A stretch of DNA of 64,000 nucleotides from Neurospora intermedia (Eukaryota; Ascomycota; Sordariomycetes; Sordariales; Sordariaceae). The translations under genes and the position numbers were made by a program. Shown here piece by piece: positions 11,572-20,300 of the stretch (its first letter is position 1; each line of letters opens with the position of its first letter). The notes under the pieces were generated by a model, which was not told where the DNA came from, ran no database searches, and saw only the letters and a program-made list of their open reading frames with translations. The stretch covers positions 496,001 to 560,000 of the forward strand of contig BTPP01000009.1 of assembly GCA_037102815.1 (NCBI GenBank). The letters run 5' to 3'.

Positions 11572-14509
11572 ATGCCAGTCAGAGTAGTTCCCAGAGAGGA
11601 CGAACAGGTCGACGACGACAGACAAGGCGTCGACTTTGCTACCGCCGTCTCCAACTGTCCTCCCACGGCCGAACGTCCCCAAGCAATCGACATTGACGTC
11701 GACATCTACAAGCCTAGCATCGCTCGCGCGAACGTGGCCCCCTCGACCGAGCAGCCCGAGGGCAGTGCCGAATATGTCGACGCCCTAGACTTCAAGGACT
11801 ACGTATGTCACCCAACAACCCTCTCTGTCTCCGTTTCCCCTCCACGTCCACCCGCTAACATCCATCCTCCCCACACACAGACCGTCCTCCAACAACACTG
11901 CTTGTTCTGGGACCGCGACAGGGACGGCGTGATCTGGCCCCAAGACACCTTCATTGGCTTCTACGAACTCGGCTTCAACCTCTTTTTTTGCTTTTTAGCG
12001 ACACTCGTCATCAACCTCAACTTCTCGTACCCGACCCGTCTCGGTGTTTCCTACATCCCCGACCCCTATTTCCGGCTGTACCTGCCGTCCATGCACAAGG
12101 CCAAGCACGGATCGGACTCGGGCACGTACGACAAGGAAGGCCGGTTCGTGCCGCAGGCGTTTGAGGACATGTTCAGCAAGTGGGACAGGGGCGACAAGGG
12201 CGCGCTGTCGGCGAGGGAGCTCTGGAACATGATAGCGGCGAACAGGCTCGCTGCGGACCCGTTCGGTTGGGCTGCGGGCATCTTTGAGTTTGGCGTGACG
12301 TGGTTGTTAGTGCAGGAGGAGGGAATGGTGGACAAGGAGGATTTAAGGAGGATTTATGATGTGAGTAACCATCTACCAGTCTTGACCTCACAGCTGGCCA
12401 CCCCCCTCAACTGGCCACCTCCACACCGCTGTTTCCCCTCATGCAACATCACCACCCTGCATCCCCCAACAACCACAATTGCATCAAATCAAGCCCGATC
12501 GCGTTCGTTTCTACTGCAATGAGCTCGTCTTTGATTGAAGAAGCGCTTGAGGATATTCACAACGGTCTTTCCCAGCGCGCAGCAGCGAAGAAGTATGGGA
12601 TTCCACGGTCCACCCTCGGCAACCGCGTTCGAGGCGTTCCTACCAAGCGCGACGTCAAAATCCCCCACCAGAGGCTATCGCCAGCCCAAGAAGCCTTCAT
12701 CTGCAGATGGATATTGAATGAGGAGAAGGCTGGCCGAGCTCCCAACCGTCGTCAGCTGTCAGGGTTCGCGTCGTCGATATTGAAAAGAGGAGGCGATTAT
12801 GATAAGCTGGGCGCCCGTTGGGTAGACCGATTCTTGAAGCGTAACCCCGATATCAGGACCAAGCTTTCCAAGCCACTCGAGTCAGCGAGAGTTAGAGGGT
12901 CTACCCAAGAAGCCTTCACGAAGTTCTTCGACCTTCTAGAAGCCCAGATTCACGACAAGGGTATCGTTCCCACCAATATTTCGAATATGGATGAGCATGG
13001 TCTTCAAGAGTTGGAATCAAGGGATGGCAAAGTACTTGGGACCGCCCTGACAAAGAAGGCATACCTAACGACGACTGATGCAACGGCCTGGGTATCCATA
13101 ATTGAATGCGGGACTGCTGTTGGCAAGCGGTTAACCCCCGTTGTCGTCTTTTCTGGTCTTAACCTTCAAGGGCAATGGTTTCCAGACAATATGGACGATG
13201 AGCTCAAGAGCTGGAAGTTCGACAGTACATTAACCGGCTGGAGCAATTCAGGGATTGCTCTACGGTGGTTGAAGGAGGTTTATCTACCAGAAACGAAGCC
13301 AACCAACGATGATTGGCGTCTGTTGATACTCGATGAACACTCAAGTCATCTATCTGACGATTTCATTGTTGAGGCTTTTCAACACAACGTTCAACTACTC
13401 TTTTTACCTCCCCATACTTCTCATAAGACTCAACCACTCGATCGATCCGTATTTGCCGCCGTCAAGTCGTATTTCAGAGACTTAACCAAAGACTTTGCCT
13501 CCTTCCCAGCATCTGCACCAGTCAATAAACAACGGTTCCTCCAGTGCTACCAGGAAGCCTCACGAAGGGGGGTAAGCACTAGAAACCTTAGATCAGGGTT
13601 CAAAAAGACTGGTATATGGCCAATGAACAGATCCGTCGTCCTTGACGACCCAGAGGCCATTCTCAATGACAATGCCTTGCCCGCCGTCCCTGACGAGCCA
13701 GTCCGGGCCACAACGCCGCCGATAACAGCCCTTGTCAACCGGGACGTCGTCTTCCAGACCCCTCAGAAGTCCAGGGATATCCATGAGGGCATCAGGAAAG
13801 AGATATCTGGTCTTACACGTGACATTAGAAGGGTGGTTACGAAGTCGGCTAAAGCGCTTGATATTAAGAACGCTGAGCTCGCTGCAAAAGACCACCAGAT
13901 TCAATATTTACATACCCAGTTGGAGTCACAAAAGCCCAGAGGTAAAAGGAAGGTTAAAGAAGGGGGTAATGATAAATTTGCCCGTGTAGAGAGTATAATA
14001 GAAGCTCGTGAAGCCTCAAAGCAAGCCCCCAAGCGCCAGCGGGTTGCCACGGCAACGACGACGTCGTCATCACTACAACCCATCGAGAGAGCTGTTGAGT
14101 CAATACTCCAGACCATTCATGAGCATCAAGATTAGTCAATAAACATTTCAAATGGTTGAAATCGCTGCAAAAATGGCCAATTTTCAATGTTGTCTGACTA
14201 CTGGTTATGGCTGTGGATGTGGCCAGTTGAGGGGGGTGGCCAGCTGTGAGGTCAAGACTGGTATTGTCCCGGATTAACCATTTGCCAATAGCTATGCTAA
14301 TAAGAAGTGTTTGGTCGCAGGGCTCCATGTTCTTCAAAATCAGGGAGGCCTACCGCACCGAAAAGGGATGGAACAAGGGTTTCGGCCTCCGCGAGTTCTT
14401 TAGCCTGGGCCGGGAGCAGTTGGCTAAGAATAAGGGTAGGATCCCACCGTTAAACGGCATTGTCAGTAAGGTTGAGAGGAGTGTTACGCAAAAGTTGCAC
14501 AGGGCCTGA
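11572..14509 (+). CDS. Caleosin-family EF-hand protein with a transposon in intron 2
   Basis: Three exons, 11572-11802, 11881-12360 and 14321-14509, all in phase 0, encode 299 residues. Residues about 85-100 hold the single EF-hand (DRDRDGVIWPQDT) directly before a hydrophobic segment, the usual caleosin order. Later come a second acidic loop (KWDRGDKGALSARE) and the C-terminal FKIREAYRTEKGW. Caleosins bind calcium and heme, sit on lipid droplets or ER, and act as peroxygenases in plants and some fungi. Intron 1 is 78 nt. Intron 2 is 1960 nt because a Fot1/pogo element lies inside it; without the element and its duplicated TA it would be 72 nt, with GTGAGT, a GCTAAT branch-like word and CGCAG. 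The reading frame across the junction is intact (RRIYD-GSMFF), so the gene may still work. Confidence 0.85.
12376..12418 (+). repeat. 5' terminal inverted repeat of the pogo-type element
   Basis: Forty-three bases identical to the reverse complement of 14219-14261. The first base lies 15 nt after the caleosin intron donor begins. Confidence 0.95.
12519..14135 (+). CDS. Fot1/pogo-family transposase
   Basis: An uninterrupted frame of 538 residues from the ATG at 12519; an upstream in-frame ATG at 12441 would add 26 residues. Order: a Psq-type helix-turn-helix (GLSQRAAAKKYGIPRSTLGN, residues about 16-35), a CENP-B/Tc5-type DNA-binding domain (RWVDRFLKRNPDI, about 100-112), and a DDE-type core. 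Likely catalytic residues are Asp158 (NMDEHG), Asp272 (LILDEHSSH) and Asp308 (QPLDRSVF). The 35-residue gap between the last two fits the DD35D arrangement of Fot1-like elements. The C-terminus is lysine-rich and probably coiled. The protein would cut at the terminal inverted repeats and integrate at TA. No broken key residue is visible. Confidence 0.93.
   Translation: MSSSLIEEALEDIHNGLSQRAAAKKYGIPRSTLGNRVRGVPTKRDVKIPHQRLSPAQEAFICRWILNEEKAGRAPNRRQLSGFASSILKRGGDYDKLGARWVDRFLKRNPDIRTKLSKPLESARVRGSTQEAFTKFFDLLEAQIHDKGIVPTNISNMDEHGLQELESRDGKVLGTALTKKAYLTTTDATAWVSIIECGTAVGKRLTPVVVFSGLNLQGQWFPDNMDDELKSWKFDSTLTGWSNSGIALRWLKEVYLPETKPTNDDWRLLILDEHSSHLSDDFIVEAFQHNVQLLFLPPHTSHKTQPLDRSVFAAVKSYFRDLTKDFASFPASAPVNKQRFLQCYQEASRRGVSTRNLRSGFKKTGIWPMNRSVVLDDPEAILNDNALPAVPDEPVRATTPPITALVNRDVVFQTPQKSRDIHEGIRKEISGLTRDIRRVVTKSAKALDIKNAELAAKDHQIQYLHTQLESQKPRGKRKVKEGGNDKFARVESIIEAREASKQAPKRQRVATATTTSSSLQPIERAVESILQTIHEHQD
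14219..14261 (-). repeat. 3' terminal inverted repeat of the pogo-type element
   Basis: Exact reverse complement of 12376-12418. It is followed by the TA duplicate and then by the remaining 57 nt of the caleosin intron, up to the acceptor at 14318-14320. Confidence 0.95.
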
Positions 14510-15114
14510 ACGCACAAATGAAGGAACATGGCCGCACAAAGCCTTGGTCCTGCCAACATTCAAACATAGACATACGAACATAGCCTAGATCCTAGAAGCA
14601 CAGCACTATAGACTCGTCAATATAGCTGCTGAAAACATGCGCATTGCCGTTCTGGTGTGTAGCAATGTCCCGCACTTACCTGAAGAGGCGGGGTTGTGCC
14701 GTTGTTGCCATGCTGACACGTCGATTGGCAATAACCGGCAACGAACCATTGCAACTTGACCGATGAACAAGGAGGTAGGTAATTAGCCCTAGTTCCTTTC
14801 GGGACTGTCTATCTTTACCTATCAGTGCATTTTTCTTCCCTTTCTTTTTTTTTCTTCTTTTTCTTTTTCTTTCTTCTTCCTCTTTTTTTTTCTTCTTTTC
14901 TTTTTTTTTTTTTTTTTATTGGCCTTTGGGAGGGTGTTTTCGAAGCAGGGTTGCGCTTTTGGAATATCTGGACTGGAGTATTCAAATTAGTTTCTTGAAA
15001 AATCTCATTTCAAGTAATGCTGAGCAAGCGATGTTTGGTTGGGATAGAGCGGAAGTGGAAAGATAGATAGATGGATAGACAGACAGACAGATCTCGATTA
15101 CTTTGGGCTTTCGG

Positions 15115-15190
<76 letters not shown>

Positions 15191-15363
15191 CACAGATGGC
15201 CTTCTTGGGTATTCTCACCTTTATAATACAACGGATTAGTTGCTTATATATTGGGACTTGAATACCTTGATCTACCTAGCTTCCGTGTTGTGTCTATTCT
15301 TGCTGCGATTTTGACTGGTTCACCACCTCTAACTAATCATTGCTCTTGCTTTTGGTCCAAGTT
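14510..15363. other. Intergenic region with pyrimidine tracts and microsatellites
   Basis: Convergent spacer between caleosin and the HET gene. It holds a T/C-rich tract (about 14828-14920), GATA/GACA runs (15060-15091), and a TTG array joined to a GT array. No gene is supported. Confidence 0.7.
15114..15189. repeat. (TTG)n(GT)n compound microsatellite
   Basis: About fifteen TTG units run directly into about fifteen GT units. The poly-Asn and Thr-His frames on the minus strand are translations of this repeat. Confidence 0.95.
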
Positions 15364-17838
15364 CTACACCAGGAAGAAATCTCGTCTCTCCTCCCTGAGC
15401 GTGATCTCTCCATCCATGATCCCATCGCAGTATGCGTCTCCCACGTAGGTGAATGTGTTGTCTTCGCTCATGGGTCGTAACACGAAAGGGATCCGGGCCC
15501 CTGGAAGTACAACAACCACGTCCCCGGGTTGCATGTTGGAGGGTCCCATACCCATGTACCCTTCTTTTGTGAGGTATAGCATCCTTCTGGCCATTTCTTT
15601 CATAGCTACGTAGTAGTACTTTCCTCCATCTGCCCCTAATCCGTGGAAGGCCCTTTCAGTAGAGGAGGTAGCTTTCTTCTTCTGATCTTCTAAAGTACGT
15701 CTCCATTTTTGATATTCGATGGCGAAACCAGCCTTTGCCCTCGTGTATCTCAACGTACCTTTTGGCCAATCCCGTGCTATATCTCCAATAGGCACACGCC
15801 AAAGTGCCTCCTCTCTTCGTGCCGGAGTTGCATATATGGGTTTGTTCTTCTGCTTTGAGAGCTCCCATAGTTTGTCCCACTTTTCAAAGGACTCAATGCT
15901 CTCGTACAGCTGCGGTTCCGTTGACACTTGAGGTGTCGTACGGCCCACCTCTTCTATGGTATCTACAAGATATCCTCGTAGACCCAGCACCCCAGCAGTT
16001 ATAGTCGGCACCATATCGACTGAACGATGAGGCCCGCATGCCATGAACATATCCGTCTTACTGAGTGGATAATGAAATGGAGATGTCAAGCCAGACCCCC
16101 AATCCGGTACCCACGATGGTAGTTGTTCATCACTCCCATCGTCGAGGATTGTTTTGGGAAACTGCGAATAAGAGAGAAGCTCGACCGGGAAACCACGCTT
16201 CGTCTTTCTGATGATGGCCTCTGCTACCTCAGTTAGGATTTGCGCAGTGCTCGTTTGACTGGAATAATCGGGTTTGATCTCCAGCTCATCGACATCCGCG
16301 GCCAAACCCAGCAAAGCATAAACCCGATCTCTGTACAACTTCGCCTCTCTAGGAACCTTTATGTTCGTGTACATACAGAGGAGTACTGAGAATAGACTAG
16401 TACCCCCCATTCCTGTCGAGATCTGACGGAATGTGTCGTAACGAGTTCTGTATAACCGAAGTGTAGATGATACCAAGGCTTTCATGGCATACGCCCTAGA
16501 TACGTCTACGGTCATGTCTGCGTAGGTACAAGCACAGGGAGGGTCGCTCTCGCCGCCCCATGGCGGCATGTAATAACCCTTGCGAAATTCTTGTACGATA
16601 TAAGATGCACAAACAATAATCGACCCAAGAATGTCGCAGCTCACCGGCGGCCTCGTTCCACACACAAAGACAGTGTCGGCGCAGTGGCACGCCTCCTGCA
16701 CGACCCACAAGCGCGTAAACCATGGGCGTCTGAAAAAAGCTTGCAGCTCTTCTGACAACCCCTGACGACCCAGCTTTCTTGCTCCATCCTTTACGACTGC
16801 CATGGCGAATTTTCCGGTGCTTGAATCGGTCTTGTTCGTCGCGCAGATCATTGCAGCTCCGTCCAACGCTTCTGTATTGGCGACGCCCACGCCCACTCCT
16901 CCCAAGTCAACCCTGCACCCAACCTCGCCACTGTTACCAGCGGCCGCATCACAACCATCAACAATCTCATCACCCCCACAGGTAGTACCACTATCTTCCC
17001 TAGCACCAATACCACCCTTGATTTCCTTCCATATCTTCTTCTCCTCCTTCGCCCCAATGCCCGCTTTCCTTTTCTCACCACCGCTGCCCTCATCGAAAAC
17101 ACCCGTACAAATATCTTTCCACAATTTGAAAACCCTTCCGTAATCGCTCACGCTTACCCCAATACTCTCAAACTCTCTCTCCAGCTCCGCCAACGCATTC
17201 ATCACTTCATCTGACTCGTCCGCTGCCGGACCCAGCCAAATCAGCACCTGCTTGGCCCGCGAGTAAATATGACTCATAAGCCCGACTTGCACGGCTTTTT
17301 CGTCCGAATCGGATTGATTAATGCAGAGCTGGTCGATCCAGAGTGTCAGAATAGCCGAAGGGTGGTCGCGGTGGTGTATAGCGCGCAGATGACGCAGACA
17401 AGTGTCCAGCGAGGATGTTATCCGGATCATACACTTCTCTCCATTTAGAGCATCAGCCCCAGCCCTACCGCCGTCGACGGAAGTAGTATTGACCTCGTTG
17501 TCATCGGAAAAAATGACAGCGCTGAGACCGCTTTTCGCAAGGCTTGCATCTGACTCTGCATCATTTCCATTGCCATTGTCGCTGGTGACATTGGACGAGT
17601 CAATGTAAATCAGATGCGTCTTGTCGTCGCTGCCCCACGCGTAGGAGAGGGCTTTGAAGGGTGCAGGCGAGGCGATGGGCGTGTTGTAGAGGCGGCAATG
17701 GAGCGGGGAGGAGAAGTCGGCGGAGGGAAGGAGCTCGAGGAGGCGGATTTCGGTGGCGGGGGTGTTGAGAGGGATGGTGGTGTAGGAGAGTTCTTGGTGC
17801 CGAGGTGGTACTGATGAGGGGGAGGTGTTGTCGTCCAT
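15364..17838 (-). CDS. HET-domain (heterokaryon incompatibility) protein
   Basis: A single exon of 824 residues from the ATG at 17838. The frame is open for 107 more codons upstream, but that part is not HET-like; the chosen Met (MDDNTSPSS) is followed by the usual SYTTIPLNTPATEIRLLEL lead-in. The HET domain shows FKALSYAWGSDD (residues 60-71) and LWIDQLCINQSDSDEKAVQV (166-185), then VLIWLGPAADESDEVMNAL. The C-terminal half includes LWVVQEACHC and YALLGLAAD, also common in HET proteins. HET genes trigger cell death when genetically different fungal cells fuse, and they often evolve fast. An acidic, Gly/Asp-rich insertion of roughly 100 residues lies in the middle. No partner domain (NACHT, WD40) is attached. 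Confidence 0.88.
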   Translation of the reverse strand: MDDNTSPSSVPPRHQELSYTTIPLNTPATEIRLLELLPSADFSSPLHCRLYNTPIASPAPFKALSYAWGSDDKTHLIYIDSSNVTSDNGNGNDAESDASLAKSGLSAVIFSDDNEVNTTSVDGGRAGADALNGEKCMIRITSSLDTCLRHLRAIHHRDHPSAILTLWIDQLCINQSDSDEKAVQVGLMSHIYSRAKQVLIWLGPAADESDEVMNALAELEREFESIGVSVSDYGRVFKLWKDICTGVFDEGSGGEKRKAGIGAKEEKKIWKEIKGGIGAREDSGTTCGGDEIVDGCDAAAGNSGEVGCRVDLGGVGVGVANTEALDGAAMICATNKTDSSTGKFAMAVVKDGARKLGRQGLSEELQAFFRRPWFTRLWVVQEACHCADTVFVCGTRPPVSCDILGSIIVCASYIVQEFRKGYYMPPWGGESDPPCACTYADMTVDVSRAYAMKALVSSTLRLYRTRYDTFRQISTGMGGTSLFSVLLCMYTNIKVPREAKLYRDRVYALLGLAADVDELEIKPDYSSQTSTAQILTEVAEAIIRKTKRGFPVELLSYSQFPKTILDDGSDEQLPSWVPDWGSGLTSPFHYPLSKTDMFMACGPHRSVDMVPTITAGVLGLRGYLVDTIEEVGRTTPQVSTEPQLYESIESFEKWDKLWELSKQKNKPIYATPARREEALWRVPIGDIARDWPKGTLRYTRAKAGFAIEYQKWRRTLEDQKKKATSSTERAFHGLGADGGKYYYVAMKEMARRMLYLTKEGYMGMGPSNMQPGDVVVVLPGARIPFVLRPMSEDNTFTYVGDAYCDGIMDGEITLREERRDFFLV

Positions 17839-19649
17839 GATTGAGTTTTGGTGGTTTAGGGTTGTTTCAATGTGCGAGGAATGGTCTAGAGATGGCGGCG
17901 TCAAAGCAAGGCGGTGGTTTGGGGGCCAGATTGAGAGTTTGATGGCTGATGGATTGATATCGATCACTTCCTCGTGAGATGTTGATGGAAAGAGAGCGGG
18001 GTCAGAGAATCGATACCCATGAAGCCGATGTCCGGTGGGTAAGCGCAAGGTACCAATGCAGGAATGGCTTGTGAGTTTACGGCAAGTCAAGATCGATTGG
18101 ATGGTATAGTTTGGTGAGGCTGAAGTGGCGTTCCAATTGTGTCCTAGGGACCTGAACACCTATCCCTCACTTCGTTGTTATCTTGGATCGCGCCAACTCG
18201 GAACGACTGTGCTGACCACTCAGTATCAAAACCGACATACCCTTTTCTCTTCACATGCACATCTTCATACAAACACCTACACTCCGACCTTTCTGAGGTG
18301 ATGAATATCCACTGCAGTCTTTCCATCATCCAATCCTTGGCCGAGGGAGGTATTCGATCTCACACCTTCTACACCTCCTCATTTTCACTCGTTGGACTAC
18401 GAGAAGTGGGTGCCATATTAGTTCCTCGCGAAACCTGCGTGCATTCGCAACGCTGGTTTTCCATTGGCAGCCCAATTGGGCACCCGACTGAAGTCAACTT
18501 GCATAAACAGCGCCACGTAGATTGCAGCCACGCAAAGCTTGGATTGACTGGGAGTATATGTGGCTGCAAAAACAAATGTAGAATCGTCTTCTTATTTTAT
18601 CGCAATTTTACCTCTATTGGAAGGGGTTCGTGTTGTGAATTTGTTGTACAGCGCAAACTGGCTGACAACAAGGACACTCGAGTTTTGAGCACCAGAAAAA
18701 GTTTCAATCAGCCAGAAACAACCTCAGTCCACTTTTCCAGAACTGTTATGTCTTTTACAGGCGTAAGATAAAACAATAAATGGTGCAGATGCCATGTGTG
18801 CAACTAGCAAATGTACAGCTGTTTTTCCGTTGCTCCATACATGTCGCCTAGAACAGGGGTACGTACCGTAGGTACATCTACTATAACTTCGAAAATCATC
18901 ACCAAAATCGTTCTCTCCGTGCTCCTGAGTCTTCTATGTCTTCTTATAAGTTCTGTCATACACACGGAGAAATGCAGCGACTAAACTCTGTGCCTTGTGG
19001 CACGGCATCGGCAAAGGCTCCGAAGCGCAGGCAGAGTGAGTGTCTCAGCGACCCTTTTTTCGACACGAGTCACAGTCTGAACACAGCATATGTCTCAATC
19101 TATATACCATGTATGCTTCGGCACTTACCTCTGTTGTGATTGCAATCGCACCTAAGCATGCACTTTGATGCTGGATTTCACAAATCCCGTTGAAAAAAAA
19201 AAAAAAAATCATTCTCGCAACCTAGAACACCGGTGAGCTGCAAGTCAATTGCAAGCAGATCCATCTCATTATATCCATCAACTGAAATATCATCATCCAA
19301 CGACAAACAGTAGATACAAACGTGTAAGAACACAAAAACATGGAAGCCAGGCACCACGCGTGACACATGCTGCACCGGGTTCAGTCCCTTGCATACAAAC
19401 CGATGCCGCCAACCTTGTATGGAATGTCTGTTCCCGGCTCGGCACCCGAGATCCCCCTTGACCCCTTTGCGCTTCGGTTCGCGAGTCACCCAATCATCAC
19501 GAATATTTACATGCCACCCCATTCTCGTCCATGCTTCCACCACCGCGTTACCGCAGCACCATTCCTTTCCCTCGTCTTCCCAAGGTATTTGTTCACTCCC
19601 AACCATCGCTCCAACCAGCCCCGCCGCCTCTAGGAACCAGGAAAGCAAT
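17839..19649. other. Intergenic region upstream of the HET gene
   Basis: A 198-codon plus-strand frame (18175-18771) has no recognisable domain, an even amino-acid mix and no intron support, so I do not call it. An A-run lies at about 19193-19208. Nothing else is supported. Confidence 0.55.
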
Positions 19650-20300
19650 CTATGGCTGTCCAGGCACCTGATAACTGCCTCCAATATCCAAAAGATAAGC
19701 CATCGAGTTCCACTCAACATCCAGGCTCTTGATCAGCCACATCTTCTTCTTCCTGTCGTACACGGTTCCCACGACGGCGATGCCGCGCACGGCCTTTTGG
19801 GCGACGCCAAACGTGGCGGTCCAGATGAGCGTGATGTACTTGCAGTTGAAGGTGGAGAAAGTTACTTGGAGGGGGAGGTTGTCGGGCTGTTATTACATAG
19901 AAGTACCTAGTTAGGAACCTGCAGTGAAAGTGTGGGAAGAGGGAATAGTAAAGACAGAAAGAAAGGAACGAACCATAACAGTCATATGATCCACAAACTC
20001 CTGCTTGTTTGCAAACGTAGGCACCGATCCGTCCAACGGCTTCCCAATCAAAATGTTGATGCTACCGCTCGTGTCTCTAAAGTCGTCTGTGAGGTACTTG
20101 GCATCGGCCGGGTTCCAGGCGCTGATCATGCGGACGTAGGCGTCCCGGAGGAGATTGGCATCATCTTCGCAGAGGCACTTGTCGCCGCCGTAGGTGCGGG
20201 ATTCAACCACAGCTCTGGATTCGGACTGGGGGAGGGCAACGGCGGAGGTTAGGGCTGTGAAGGCGGTAGCGAGGATGGTGAGAGATGGGAGGAGATGCAT
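19650..20300 (-). CDS. Small secreted SnoaL/NTF2-like protein
   Basis: Exon 1 (20300-19974) and exon 2 (19886-19650) are joined by an 87-nt phase-0 intron with donor GTTCGT, branch CTAAC and acceptor AACAG, giving 187 residues. A signal peptide (MHLLPSLTILATAFTALTSA) precedes a mature part starting near LPQSESR. The body resembles a SnoaL-like cone fold: CLCEDDANLLRDAYVRMISA, then DAKYLTDDFRDTSGSINILI, then beta strands in exon 2 (KYITLIWTATFGV, KKKMWLIKSLDVEWNSM). Two cysteines sit in CLC. Such proteins are common secreted fungal proteins of mostly unknown role; polyketide cyclase-like activity is possible but unproven. The donor is unusual, so the intron edge should be confirmed. Confidence 0.7.

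Larger units (their letters stand above)
12376..14261 (+). mobile_element. Complete Fot1/pogo-type DNA transposon, 1886 bp, inside a caleosin intron
   Basis: The ends are terminal inverted repeats of 43 bp that match perfectly (12376-12418 and 14219-14261) and extend to 50 bp with one mismatch. Each begins CCAGTCTTGACCTCACAGCT. The element is flanked by TA at 12374-12375 and 14262-14263, the target duplication of Tc1/mariner-pogo elements. One long transposase frame fills the interior in the same sense as the host gene. Perfect ends, an open frame and no excess of C-to-T change suggest recent insertion and potential activity. Confidence 0.93.

Noticed and set aside
14982-15218. Poly-Asn/Thr-His frame
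   Set aside because: Produced by the TTG and GT microsatellites.
18175-18771. 198-codon frame upstream of the HET gene
   Set aside because: No domain, signal, repeat or codon bias that supports coding.
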